DNA of 22,612 nucleotides from UBA2160 sp964588665 (lineage in GTDB: Bacteria; Chloroflexota; Dehalococcoidia; Lucifugimonadales; UBA1123): assembly GCA_964588665.1 (NCBI GenBank), contig CAZPQQ010000052.1, forward strand, positions 1 through 22,612, in the 5' to 3' direction. The notes beneath the pieces were generated by a model, which worked only from the letters and a program-made list of their open reading frames with translations, had not been told where the DNA came from and searched no databases. The position numbers and the translations under genes are program-made. Positions 1 to 7,422 of this stretch are shown piece after piece. The stretch's first letter is position 1. Each line of letters begins with the position of its first letter.

Positions 1-1893
1 CGAGTCGAACAGCGTGCCGGCCAGCGTCTTGGCCAGTTCCGTCTTGCCGACGCCGGTGGGACCGAGAAAGATGAAGGATCCGATCGGCCGCCGTGGATCC
101 TTGATGCCGGCACGGGCGCGCACCACGGCATCCGCCACCAGGCCTACGGCCTCGTCCTGCCCGACGACGCGCTCGTGCAGCACTTCATCCAACCTCAGGA
201 GCTTCTCCCTTTCACCCTCGACCAACCGCGTAACCGGAATGCCGGTCCAATGAGAGACGATGTCGGCCACCTCCTCTTCGGTCACTTCCTCCCGTAGGAG
301 CCTGGGGCCCGAATCGTCCGCATCTACCTCCAGCTCCGACTGGTGCAGCCGCAACTCAAGATCCGGAAGAACACCGTGCCTGAGTTCGGCGGCGCGGTCC
401 AGATCGTATTTCTGTTCCGCTGCATCGATGTCCCGCCGCACCTGCTCGATCCGCTCTCTCAGGCCGCGCTCCGCGCCGATCGACGCCTTCTCGTCCTCCC
501 ATTGGGCCCTCATACCGTCGCCCTGACTGCGCAGATCGGCCAGCTCCTTGCGCAGTTCGGACAGCCTCTCCTTGCTGCCCCTGTCCCTCTCCTTCTTGAG
601 CGCCGCCTCTTCGATTTCCAGCTGCATCACCCGACGCATTACGGCGTCGAGTTCGGCCGGCATGGAATCGATTTCGGTGCGCACCATGGCGCAGGCTTCG
701 TCGATCAGGTCGATCGCCTTGTCGGGAAGGAATCGGTCGGCGATGTAGCGAGCGGCCAAATTGGCGGCTGCCTTCAAGGCGTCATCGGTAATCTCGAGTT
801 GGTGGTGTTCTTCGTAACGGCTCTTGACGCCGCGCAAGATCTCAATGGTTTCGTCGACGGATGGCTCTTCGACTCGCACTGGCTGAAAACGGCGTTCCAG
901 GGCCGGGTCGCGTTCGACGTACTTGCGATAGTCGTCCAGGGTGGTCGCGCCGATCGTCTGAAGCTCGCCTCTTGCCAGCGACGGCTTGAGGATGTTCGCC
1001 GCGTCCACGGCGCCTTCCGCCGCGCCAGCGCCGACCATGGTGTGCACTTCGTCGATGAACAGCACGCAGTTGCCCGAGTTGCGAATCTCCTCGATTACCT
1101 TCTTGAGGCGCTCTTCGAACTCACCGCGATACTTTGTGCCGGCAACCAGTGCGCCCATGTCCAGGGTGACAAGCCTCTTGCCTTGCAGCGTCGCCGGAAC
1201 CTCGTTGCTGGCGATGCGCTGGGCAAGGGCTTCGACGATTGCGGTCTTGCCGACGCCGGGCTCACCGACGAGAACCGGGTTGTTCTTGGTGCGGCGGCTC
1301 AGTATCTGAGTAACTCTTTGGATTTCCTGTTCCCGACCGACCGTGGGATCCAGTTTCCCGGCACGGGCCGCAGAGGTGAGGTCGATGCCCAATTGGTCCA
1401 ACGTCGGGGTGCGAGAAGTCGAACGGCCGCTGCCCTGTGGCTGTTGTGACGTGGCGCTGAGGAGACGTGTTGTCTCTCCTCGAACCTTGTCAAGGTTGAC
1501 GCCAAGGCTTTCCAGCACGCCAGCCGGAACGCCTTCGCCTTCGCGCATAAGGCCGATCAACAGGTGCTCGGTGCCAATGTAGTTATGGCTTAACCTGCGA
1601 GCTTCGTCCACGGCGAGCTCGATCACTTTTTTGGCCCGCGGGGTGAGGCCAATCTCCCCTGGAGTTGCGCGTTCGCCTCGGCCGATGATGAACTCGACGG
1701 CAGAGCGAACCTTGGTCAACTCAACCCCAAGGTTTGTGAGCACCTTGGCCGCGACCCCGTCCGTTTCCCGGACAAGGCCGAGCAGAATGTGCTCCGTGCC
1801 GATGTAGTTATGATTGAATCTCTGTGCCTCTTCTTGGGCCAGGGAGAGAACTCTTCGGGCCCTCTCCGAGAATTTCTCAAACCTGCTTGCCAT
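1..1893 (-). CDS. clpC: Clp/Hsp100 AAA+ ATPase (ClpC-type N domain, ClpB-type middle domain), C-terminus cut by window edge
   Basis: Hsp100 unfoldase/disaggregase that threads protein substrates through an ATP-driven hexamer in the cytoplasm. The visible 631 residues show two Clp_N repeats (each with HNYIGTEH, near residues 28 and 103), a first Walker A GEPGVGKT (about 210-217) with Walker B LFIDEVH, a long coiled middle domain (about 400-530), and a second Walker A GPTGVGKT (K617), after which the window ends. The N-terminus is ClpC-like, but the long middle domain with AAELRHGVLPDLE is typical of ClpB, so the protein is a hybrid and the symbol is tentative. The start ATG at 1893 has an AGGAG Shine-Dalgarno. 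It lies 46 nt downstream of the S1-domain gene on the same strand, so the two are probably co-transcribed. Roughly 200 C-terminal residues are missing, so a ClpP-binding loop cannot be judged. Confidence 0.93.
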   Translation of the reverse strand, partial: MASRFEKFSERARRVLSLAQEEAQRFNHNYIGTEHILLGLVRETDGVAAKVLTNLGVELTKVRSAVEFIIGRGERATPGEIGLTPRAKKVIELAVDEARRLSHNYIGTEHLLIGLMREGEGVPAGVLESLGVNLDKVRGETTRLLSATSQQPQGSGRSTSRTPTLDQLGIDLTSAARAGKLDPTVGREQEIQRVTQILSRRTKNNPVLVGEPGVGKTAIVEALAQRIASNEVPATLQGKRLVTLDMGALVAGTKYRGEFEERLKKVIEEIRNSGNCVLFIDEVHTMVGAGAAEGAVDAANILKPSLARGELQTIGATTLDDYRKYVERDPALERRFQPVRVEEPSVDETIEILRGVKSRYEEHHQLEITDDALKAAANLAARYIADRFLPDKAIDLIDEACAMVRTEIDSMPAELDAVMRRVMQLEIEEAALKKERDRGSKERLSELRKELADLRSQGDGMRAQWEDEKASIGAERGLRERIEQVRRDIDAAEQKYDLDRAAELRHGVLPDLELRLHQSELEVDADDSGPRLLREEVTEEEVADIVSHWTGIPVTRLVEGEREKLLRLDEVLHERVVGQDEAVGLVADAVVRARAGIKDPRRPIGSFIFLGPTGVGKTELAKTLAGTLFDS

Positions 1894-1939
1894 CGTTAGT
1901 CGTCTCCTGATTTAGAGAATGCCTTGGCAGTTTTAGGCT

Positions 1940-3199
1940 TTAGAGGAACTCCTCGTCGTCCTCCGCTTGTTTTAGGCTCAGTCCCAGACGTCTCCTATCA
2001 GGTTCGATGCGGAGAATCTTCACTCGGACTTCGTCGCCCTCTCTCACCACCTCTCGGGGGTGAGTAATCATCCTCGTCGACAGCTCGGATATGTGTATCA
2101 GGCCTTCGACAGAGTCTTCGACTCGCGCGAAGGCGCCGAAATTGGTCAATTTTGTAACCGTGGCGGGAACAACCTCGCCAATGGTGTGCCGCTCGTGAAT
2201 CGTCTCCCAGGGCTCGGGTTGGAGCCTGCGGAGACTCAGCGCGATCTTCTTGTTTTCCGCATCGACCCGCAGGATGAAGACATCAAGTTCGTCTCCGACG
2301 CTGACGACCTCATCCGGCGAGTTCACCAGGCTCCAAGAGAGCTCTGAGATGTGTATCAGGCCGTCGGCGCCGCCGAGGTCGACGAACGCCCCGAAGCTGC
2401 TGATGCCGGTGACCTTACCCATCCGGACTTCGCCCTCGCTGAGCTCTTCTATCAAGCGGGCCTTCTGTTCGTCCCTGAGTTCTTGGACTGCTTGCCGCTC
2501 CGAGAATATGGCTCGGTTACGGCCGCGGTTCACCTCGAGGACTTTCATCCGCAAGTCCTTGCCTAGATCCTTGGCCTGCGCCTCTCGGCGAGCAGCGTCC
2601 ACTTCAGGATCGGCTTCGCCTTCGCCTTCTTGGTACATTCGAAAATGATCGCGTGAGACGCTGACGAGCTGCGACATGGGAACGAATCCCTGGACGCCTT
2701 CGACCTCTACTATAGAGCCGCCTCTGTTGAAGCCGGTGATCTTGCCTTCGATTATCTCAGCGGCGTCCAACGCCTTCTCGAGATAACGCCATCCTTGCTC
2801 GCCGACTGCGCGGTCGATGGATAGCACGGCAGGATTGTCCGCCGTTTCCGGTCGGATAACCATCGTGAGCACTGGATCGCCGACCGCGAGGTTTTCCAGT
2901 TCACCTTCTTGGAGGGTCTTCATCTCGCCTGGCGGGACGTGTCCTTCGGCTTTCTGACCGATGTTTACGAATATCCCGTCCGAATCGGCGCGCATGACCG
3001 CCCCTTCGACAACGTCGCCCCGTCGAAGAGGCTTGATCGGCTCCATCGACTCGAGGAGCTCGCCCATGCCTTGCCCTTGACTATTTTCTTGTTCTGCCAG
3101 GAGGTCTCCCATGCTCTGCCCGGGGAGGTCATCCTGATCGTCCAAGAACTCTCCCATATCATGTTCCTGGACGTTTTCCTGCTCTTCAAAGTTCATCAT
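1940..3199 (-). CDS. RNA-binding protein with four S1 domains (30S ribosomal protein S1-like)
   Basis: Four S1/OB-fold domains bind single-stranded RNA, as in bacterial ribosomal protein S1, which helps ribosomes engage mRNA. The domains lie at about residues 58-130, 145-235, 256-325 and 340-410. The last two carry the classic FGAFVDL/GLIHISELS and FGAFARV/GLIHISELS signatures; the first two are more divergent. The length (419 aa) matches the four-domain forms of Gram-positive bacteria and Chloroflexota rather than the six-domain form of E. coli. The N-terminus (residues 13-54) is an acidic low-complexity arm of three repeats of about 15 residues, each built on (S/D/G)MG(D/E)LL. Two adjacent ATGs (3199 and 3196) could start it, after a GGGAAAG ribosome site. 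A good sigma-70 promoter lies just upstream, and the Clp ATPase gene follows. Confidence 0.9.
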   Translation of the reverse strand: MMNFEEQENVQEHDMGEFLDDQDDLPGQSMGDLLAEQENSQGQGMGELLESMEPIKPLRRGDVVEGAVMRADSDGIFVNIGQKAEGHVPPGEMKTLQEGELENLAVGDPVLTMVIRPETADNPAVLSIDRAVGEQGWRYLEKALDAAEIIEGKITGFNRGGSIVEVEGVQGFVPMSQLVSVSRDHFRMYQEGEGEADPEVDAARREAQAKDLGKDLRMKVLEVNRGRNRAIFSERQAVQELRDEQKARLIEELSEGEVRMGKVTGISSFGAFVDLGGADGLIHISELSWSLVNSPDEVVSVGDELDVFILRVDAENKKIALSLRRLQPEPWETIHERHTIGEVVPATVTKLTNFGAFARVEDSVEGLIHISELSTRMITHPREVVREGDEVRVKILRIEPDRRRLGLSLKQAEDDEEFL

Positions 3200-3231
3200 A
3201 CCGCTTTCCCGTATGGGGTCTTGACACTCTC

Positions 3232-3260
3232 ATTATAGGTTCGCCGGATAGCACTGTAAA
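3232..3260 (-). promoter_or_regulatory. Sigma-70-type promoter of the S1-domain/Clp operon
   Basis: On the minus strand, TTTACA (3260-3255) and a perfect TATAAT (3237-3232) are separated by 17 nt. Transcription would start near 3225 and leave a leader of about 25 nt before the S1-domain ATG. Seen directly; activity is inferred. Confidence 0.7.
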
Positions 3261-3498
3261 CCCGTTGAAACACTCATTTCGAGGCGTCATCAGACCCTTA
3301 AATTGACTTCCTTCGACACATTCGGGCGTGTCAAGGCTCCACGTAGGCACGGTGATTGTACCATGAGAGGGAAGGGCTGCAAAGCCACAGACGCGCTTAT
3401 CTGTAGCTGAAAATGCCAGTAGTCAGGCACTCTCCGACTCCGCATGCACCGAAATTGCCCCGCGATGGAGCGATTCTGTTGCCGAAAATGCGGCGCCT
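3261..3498. other. Intergenic stretch without recognisable gene
   Basis: Between the S1-domain promoter and the 5S rRNA terminator I see no protein-like reading frame, tRNA or repeat. It serves as spacer between two minus-strand transcription units. Confidence 0.5.
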
Positions 3499-3508
3499 AA
3501 AAAAGAAA
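3499..3508 (-). terminator. T-run terminator directly after 5S rRNA
   Basis: On the minus strand the terminal 5S helix is followed after three bases by TTTCTTTTTT. The closing helix of the rRNA plus this U tract could end transcription. Confidence 0.5.
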
Positions 3509-3511
3509 TGA

Positions 3512-3631
3512 CCCCTGGCGGTGACCTATTTTCCCACACCCTTGCGGATGCAGTATCGTCGGCGCTGAGGCGTTTCACTTCCGTGTTCGGGATGGTTACG
3601 GGTGGGGCCGCCTCGCTCCAACCACCAAGGG
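3512..3631 (-). rRNA. rrf: 5S ribosomal RNA, stand-alone
   Basis: The minus strand carries the conserved 5S core CCCGAACACGGAAGTGAAAC, then CAGCGCCGACGATACTGC, and GTGTGGGAAAATAGGTCACC near the 3' end. The two ends, CCCUUGGUGG and CCGCCAGGGG, pair to form the closing helix I and define a length of 120 nt. No 16S or 23S gene adjoins it: its neighbours are protein genes. A dedicated promoter ends about 10 nt before the first base, so the gene is its own transcription unit. Confidence 0.95.
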
Positions 3632-3641
3632 AATCGGCAAA

Positions 3642-3670
3642 ATTATAGCTCACGGCGCCAGACGCGTCAA
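3642..3670 (-). promoter_or_regulatory. Sigma-70-type promoter of the 5S rRNA gene
   Basis: On the minus strand, TTGACG (3670-3665), a 17-nt spacer and a perfect TATAAT (3647-3642) place the start of transcription at or next to the first 5S base (3631). Near-consensus strength suits an rRNA gene. Confidence 0.75.
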
Positions 3671-3693
3671 CAGTGATATTCCCGGCAATTTCC

Positions 3694-3722
3694 TTGACTG
3701 TCCCCGTGGGCCATGCTAGCAT
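3694..3722 (+). promoter_or_regulatory. Promoter of the ErpA/HesB-like gene
   Basis: TTGACT (3694-3699), a 17-nt spacer and TAGCAT (3717-3722) give a plausible sigma-70 promoter whose -10 lies inside a perfect palindrome. Start of transcription would be near 3730, some 50 nt before the start codon. Confidence 0.5.
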
Positions 3723-3727
3723 GGCCC
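3708..3727. promoter_or_regulatory. Perfect 20-bp palindrome overlapping the -10 element (possible operator)
   Basis: GGGCCATGCTAGCATGGCCC reads identically on both strands and covers the -10 of the putative promoter of the ErpA-like gene. A dimeric repressor bound here would block RNA polymerase. No T run follows, so it is less likely to be a terminator. The regulator is unknown. Confidence 0.5.
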
Positions 3728-3780
3728 AGACGCGCTAGTCGTGACGAGTAAGTAAAGCGCCCGAAATTTGGAGGCGGAAA

Positions 3781-4179
3781 TTGGCGACTACGAAGATCCT
3801 TGATGTCAGCTCGATGGCTGCGGACAAGTTCAAAGAGATTCTGAACGAGCAAGGCACGGAAGAAGGCATGCTGCGAGTCGTAGTCATGCCCGGCACCAAC
3901 GGTGGCTTGCAGTACATGCTCAGCGTCGAGACCGAGCCCGCCGATGACGATTTCGTCATCGACACGGACACGATCCAGGTTTTGATCGACGCCGACAGCG
4001 CTCCGTTGCTCGACGGCTCCCACATCGACTACGTGGAAGGCCTGATGAGAAGCGGATTCGTCATCAGCAATCCCAACGCCGAGGCGATGGGCGGCGGCGG
4101 ATGCGCGTGCGGCGGTGGCGGCGGTGGTTGCGGCTGCGGCGGCGGTGGAGGAGGCGGTTGCGCCTGCGGAGGCCACTAA
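3781..4179 (+). CDS. ErpA/IscA/HesB-like Fe-S carrier homolog with Gly/Cys-rich tail
   Basis: A-type iron-sulfur carriers pass clusters to apoproteins using three conserved cysteines, one central and two in a C-terminal CGC. This 132-residue protein has the fold signature (LRVVVMPG, GLQYML, IDYVEGLMRSGFVISNPNA). The central GGCSGLQY motif is instead GTNGGLQY, so the first ligand Cys is replaced by Asn (codon AAC, not TGA). The usual C-terminal CGCG is expanded to a roughly 30-residue Gly tail with three CxC pairs (CAC, CGC, CAC) ending in His. Cluster or metal binding may therefore be carried mainly by the tail; this is inference. The start is TTG at 3781, supported by GGAGG six nt upstream. 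A strong terminator follows, so it is a single-gene unit. Confidence 0.85.
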   Translation: MATTKILDVSSMAADKFKEILNEQGTEEGMLRVVVMPGTNGGLQYMLSVETEPADDDFVIDTDTIQVLIDADSAPLLDGSHIDYVEGLMRSGFVISNPNAEAMGGGGCACGGGGGGCGCGGGGGGGCACGGH

Positions 4180-4207
4180 CCCTTCCACCAACTAAAAATT
4201 GACTCAC

Positions 4208-4238
4208 AAGGGCCACCACACGGTGGCCCTTCTCTTTG
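4208..4238 (+). terminator. Rho-independent terminator after the ErpA-like gene
   Basis: A perfect 10-bp inverted repeat (AAGGGCCACC / GGTGGCCCTT) with a four-base ACAC loop, running into TTCTCTTTG. The T run is imperfect, but stem stability and position 28 nt after the stop codon fit an intrinsic terminator. Confidence 0.8.
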
Positions 4239-4340
4239 TCCGGCGACTGGCGGCTCTGATAACATTGTCGCGCCCGGGAGCAACGGCTGACCAAACGTGG
4301 CCGTTGACGATGGAAAGTCATCCGATGTAGAGCACCCACC

Positions 4341-5042
4341 TTGCTGCTGAACACGCTCTCCCTCCTCGAAAGCAACCCACTCCTCGCCGTGGTGACCCTG
4401 ATAACGTTCACCGCATCCTTTGTCATCGCGATCACCGTGCACGAAGCCAGCCACGCGTTGGCGGCCACGACGTTGGGCGACCACACGGCCCGCAACCTGG
4501 GCAGACTGTCGCTCAACCCGAAAGTGCACCTAGACCCTTTCGGCGCCGCGCTGATCGTGTTTGCGGGTTTCGGCTGGGGCAAGCCGACGCCGGTGAACCC
4601 CGCCTACTTGCGGCTTCGGGGGCCGGCCGGAATGGCCATCGTGTCGCTCGCCGGGCCCGCTTCCAACATTGTTACAGCGATCGTTTTCGCCGTGCCGCTG
4701 AGAGCCGGTGTTGTCGACACCGGCGTGTTGGGCTTCTCGTCTTTGGGCGACCTGACCCATCTGACCGCATACGTTCTGGTGTCCTTGGTATTTTGGAATC
4801 TGTTGCTTGCCGCGTTCAATCTTCTGCCCATTGCGCCGCTGGACGGATTCAAAGTCCTCTTGGGCATCCTTCCGCCCGAGGCGGCAAGAACTTTCGCGCA
4901 ACTGGAGCAATACGGACCGGGAATTTTGATGCTTATAATCATGCTCGACTACATGATGCCCGGACCCGGCATCCTTGCCAGCTTCCTTGGGCCGGTTTTG
5001 AACGGGCTGAGCTTCGTCGTCTTGGGCAGAGACCTATTGTGA
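4341..5042 (+). CDS. M50-family membrane metalloprotease (site-2 protease-like)
   Basis: Intramembrane zinc protease homolog of 233 residues. It has a zinc-binding HEASH motif (HExxH, about residues 34-38) in a first transmembrane helix, the SLAGPASN segment typical of short S2P-like M50 proteins, and the third-ligand motif LLPIAPLDG (around 165-173). Four to five hydrophobic helices span the sequence. It lacks a PDZ domain, unlike RseP, and fits the compact rhomboid-size M50B group. The start is TTG at 4341 with no good ribosome site, so it is uncertain. It sits 64 nt upstream of tyrA and may be co-transcribed with it. Substrates are unknown. Confidence 0.85.
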   Translation: MLLNTLSLLESNPLLAVVTLITFTASFVIAITVHEASHALAATTLGDHTARNLGRLSLNPKVHLDPFGAALIVFAGFGWGKPTPVNPAYLRLRGPAGMAIVSLAGPASNIVTAIVFAVPLRAGVVDTGVLGFSSLGDLTHLTAYVLVSLVFWNLLLAAFNLLPIAPLDGFKVLLGILPPEAARTFAQLEQYGPGILMLIIMLDYMMPGPGILASFLGPVLNGLSFVVLGRDLL

Positions 5043-5106
5043 TATTCTTTTATTCACATGTGGCGGCAGATCGGGCAGTAGCCGCCGATGTTGAGGAGGT
5101 GATGGG

Positions 5107-6114
5107 TTGGAGCGCATAACCATCATCGGCATCGGGCCGATCGGAGCTTCAATCGGGCTCGCGCTGATGAAGCGCAAGCTCAACAACACGGAGATTGTGG
5201 TCTCGAGCGGCAACCGCAAGATCATGGACACCGTTTCGAAGATCGGGGCGGCCAATCGTACGGACGGCAACCTGCGATCCGCGGTGTCGGGCGCCCAACT
5301 CGTGGTTCTCGACGCGCCGATCGGCGAACTGCACGAGCTTCTGGAAGCGATCGGACCAATCCTCGACTCCGGCGCGGTGGTGACCGACACCGGCCCCACC
5401 AAAACGCCGATGCTCCGCTGGGCCGAGCGGTACGTCCGCGACGGTGCGGCATATGTCGGAGGCCGCCCGCTGGTGAAAAAGGCGCCCAACATGGTCGAAA
5501 ACGCCAGCGCGACCCTCTTCCAAGGCGCCAACTACACGGTGACCCCGACGAAAACCGCTGATGCGGCATCTATCCGCACCGTGGTCGGGATGGTGGAAGC
5601 GGTGGGCGCCAAGCCTTTGTTCCTCGACCCGAGCGAGCACGACAGCTACGCCGCCGCCATGCACTATCTGCCCATGGTCATCTCCTCGGCGTTTACGACA
5701 ACTACAGCGGGCAGCGACGGATGGCGCGAGATGCATCTGTTGGCTGACGATGGATTCGACCGGTTCTCTCAGTTAGCGGCCAACGACCCCATGGACAACG
5801 AAGCGTACAGCCTTGCCAATCCCGATGCCCTCGTCCATTGGTTGGATCAGATGATCCTCGAACTTTACAGCTACAGAAACGACATCGCGGACCAGAATCC
5901 CGAATTGCTCGAAAAGTTCGTGGCGGCATGGGAGATGCGGGCGCGCTGGGAAGCGGACGCCGTCGTGCCGCGGGAAGGCCGCGACCTCCCTTCGGCGCGT
6001 GACTCGATGGCCACGGCGTTTTTCGGTCAGAAATTGGCGGACCGCTTGAGTTCAGCCACCAAAGAGAAAGGTCCAGAGCTCAAGTACACGCGGCGAAGCA
6101 GGCCGTCCGAATGA
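5107..6114 (+). CDS. tyrA: Prephenate/arogenate dehydrogenase-like protein (TyrA family)
   Basis: TyrA oxidatively decarboxylates prephenate (or arogenate) with NAD(P) in tyrosine synthesis. The N-terminal Rossmann motif GIGPIGASIG lies at residues 8-17, followed by DTGPTK (94-99), GGRPLV (118-123) and the helical C-terminal domain with HDSYAAAMHYLP (178-189). Two positions differ from the family: the usual GGHPMAG histidine is R120, and the serine of D-x-x-S-x-K is P97. The start is TTG at 5107, set by AGGAGGT six nt upstream. The stop overlaps the aroA start (ATGA), so translation is coupled and the two form a shikimate/aromatic operon. At 335 residues it is slightly long. It may be a true TyrA with altered catalysis or a family member with a changed substrate. 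Confidence 0.82.
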   Translation: MERITIIGIGPIGASIGLALMKRKLNNTEIVVSSGNRKIMDTVSKIGAANRTDGNLRSAVSGAQLVVLDAPIGELHELLEAIGPILDSGAVVTDTGPTKTPMLRWAERYVRDGAAYVGGRPLVKKAPNMVENASATLFQGANYTVTPTKTADAASIRTVVGMVEAVGAKPLFLDPSEHDSYAAAMHYLPMVISSAFTTTTAGSDGWREMHLLADDGFDRFSQLAANDPMDNEAYSLANPDALVHWLDQMILELYSYRNDIADQNPELLEKFVAAWEMRARWEADAVVPREGRDLPSARDSMATAFFGQKLADRLSSATKEKGPELKYTRRSRPSE

Positions 6115-7412
6115 AACAGGGCGTCAGGCATGCCTCGAGGCTGGAAGGGGTTGTCGTGCCGCCTGGGGATAAGTCAATCTCCCACCGGGCAGCGCTCCTG
6201 AACACGATCGCCGACGGATCGGCCCATGTCTCAAACTTCTGCGTCGGCGACGACAGGTCGGCCATGCTCCAGTGCCTGCGAGGCCTCGGCGGCCAGATCC
6301 GCAGACACGAGTCTTGCTCCGTTTCGGGCGCTGAAGAGTGTTTTGAGGTCACCGGTCTCGGCATCGACGGATTGCAAGAGCCCGGAGACGTTCTGGACGC
6401 CGGCAACAGCGGCACGACCATGCGCCTGGTCTCGGGCCTGCTCGCTTCGCAACCCTTTTTCAGCGTCATTTCCGGCGACGATTCGCTTCGCCAGCGTCCC
6501 ATGGCTCGCATATTGACGCCACTGCGTACGATGGGCGCGATCGTGTCCGGCAGACAGCACGGCTCACTGGCGCCCCTCGTGTTCCAGGGCGGCGAACTGA
6601 CTGGCATCGAATACGAGATGCCCGTCGCCAGTGCGCAGCTCAAGTCCAGCATCCTCATTGCGGGCCTCAGTGCGACTGGCGCGACCACAGCGGTCCAACC
6701 CTCAGCGTCCCGCGATCACACCGAGCGCATGATGGCGACAATGGGCGCGGACATCTCAGTGAACGAGTTGCGGGTAACTGTTCGGGCGTCCAGGCTGAAA
6801 TCGATGGACGTCAGCGTTCCATGCGACACGAGCGGCGCGTCGTTCTGGCTAGTCGCGGCCTGCGCCCACCCCAACGCGTCAATACGGGTGAACGGAGTCG
6901 GAATCAATCCGACACGCACCGGCGTCCTGACGGTTCTCGAGCGTATGGGAGCCAACATTCGCATGGAAAACGTGCGCGAGGACGCGGGCGAACCTTCCGC
7001 CGACCTGATCGCGGAATCCAGCGATCTGCGCGGAGTCGAGATTTCCGGCGACATCATTCCAGCCGTGATCGACGAGCTCCCGGTGTTGGCGCTCGCGGCA
7101 TCCGTCGCCTCCGGCGCCACCGTGATTCGCGACGCCGCGGAGCTGCGGGTCAAAGAGTCAGACCGGATCAAGGCGACGGCCGAGGGGCTCAACCGCCTCG
7201 GAGTCCGGGTCGAAGAGACCGACGACGGGATGTCGATCCACGGTGGGTCGGCGCTGTCGGGGGCCGAGGTGCGATCGCACGGCGACCACAGAATCGCGAT
7301 GACGATGGCCGTGGCCGGTCTTATCGCGAAAGGCGACACGACCATTGAACAGGCCGAGGCCGCCGACGTCTCCTACCCGGACTTCTGGGAGACACTGGCC
7401 GCGCTTCGGTAG
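6111..7412 (+). CDS. aroA: 3-phosphoshikimate 1-carboxyvinyltransferase (EPSP synthase)
   Basis: Joins shikimate 3-phosphate and phosphoenolpyruvate to EPSP, the sixth step of the shikimate pathway. The 433-residue protein has all main signatures: PGDKSISHRA with K21, LDAGNSGTTMRL (PEP site), QRPMARI, SAQLKSSILIAGL, DELP with catalytic D321, RVKESDR (K348), and GDHRIAMTMAVAG near the C-terminus. Length matches the family. The ATG overlaps the tyrA stop by four bases. gmk follows 10 nt after the stop, suggesting a tyrA-aroA-gmk transcript. Confidence 0.97.
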   Translation: MKQGVRHASRLEGVVVPPGDKSISHRAALLNTIADGSAHVSNFCVGDDRSAMLQCLRGLGGQIRRHESCSVSGAEECFEVTGLGIDGLQEPGDVLDAGNSGTTMRLVSGLLASQPFFSVISGDDSLRQRPMARILTPLRTMGAIVSGRQHGSLAPLVFQGGELTGIEYEMPVASAQLKSSILIAGLSATGATTAVQPSASRDHTERMMATMGADISVNELRVTVRASRLKSMDVSVPCDTSGASFWLVAACAHPNASIRVNGVGINPTRTGVLTVLERMGANIRMENVREDAGEPSADLIAESSDLRGVEISGDIIPAVIDELPVLALAASVASGATVIRDAAELRVKESDRIKATAEGLNRLGVRVEETDDGMSIHGGSALSGAEVRSHGDHRIAMTMAVAGLIAKGDTTIEQAEAADVSYPDFWETLAALR

Positions 7413-7422
7413 CCGGCGACCC

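Noticed and set aside
343..1449. 368-codon plus-strand open frame
   Set aside because: Antisense to the Clp ATPase, whose conserved motifs are unambiguous.
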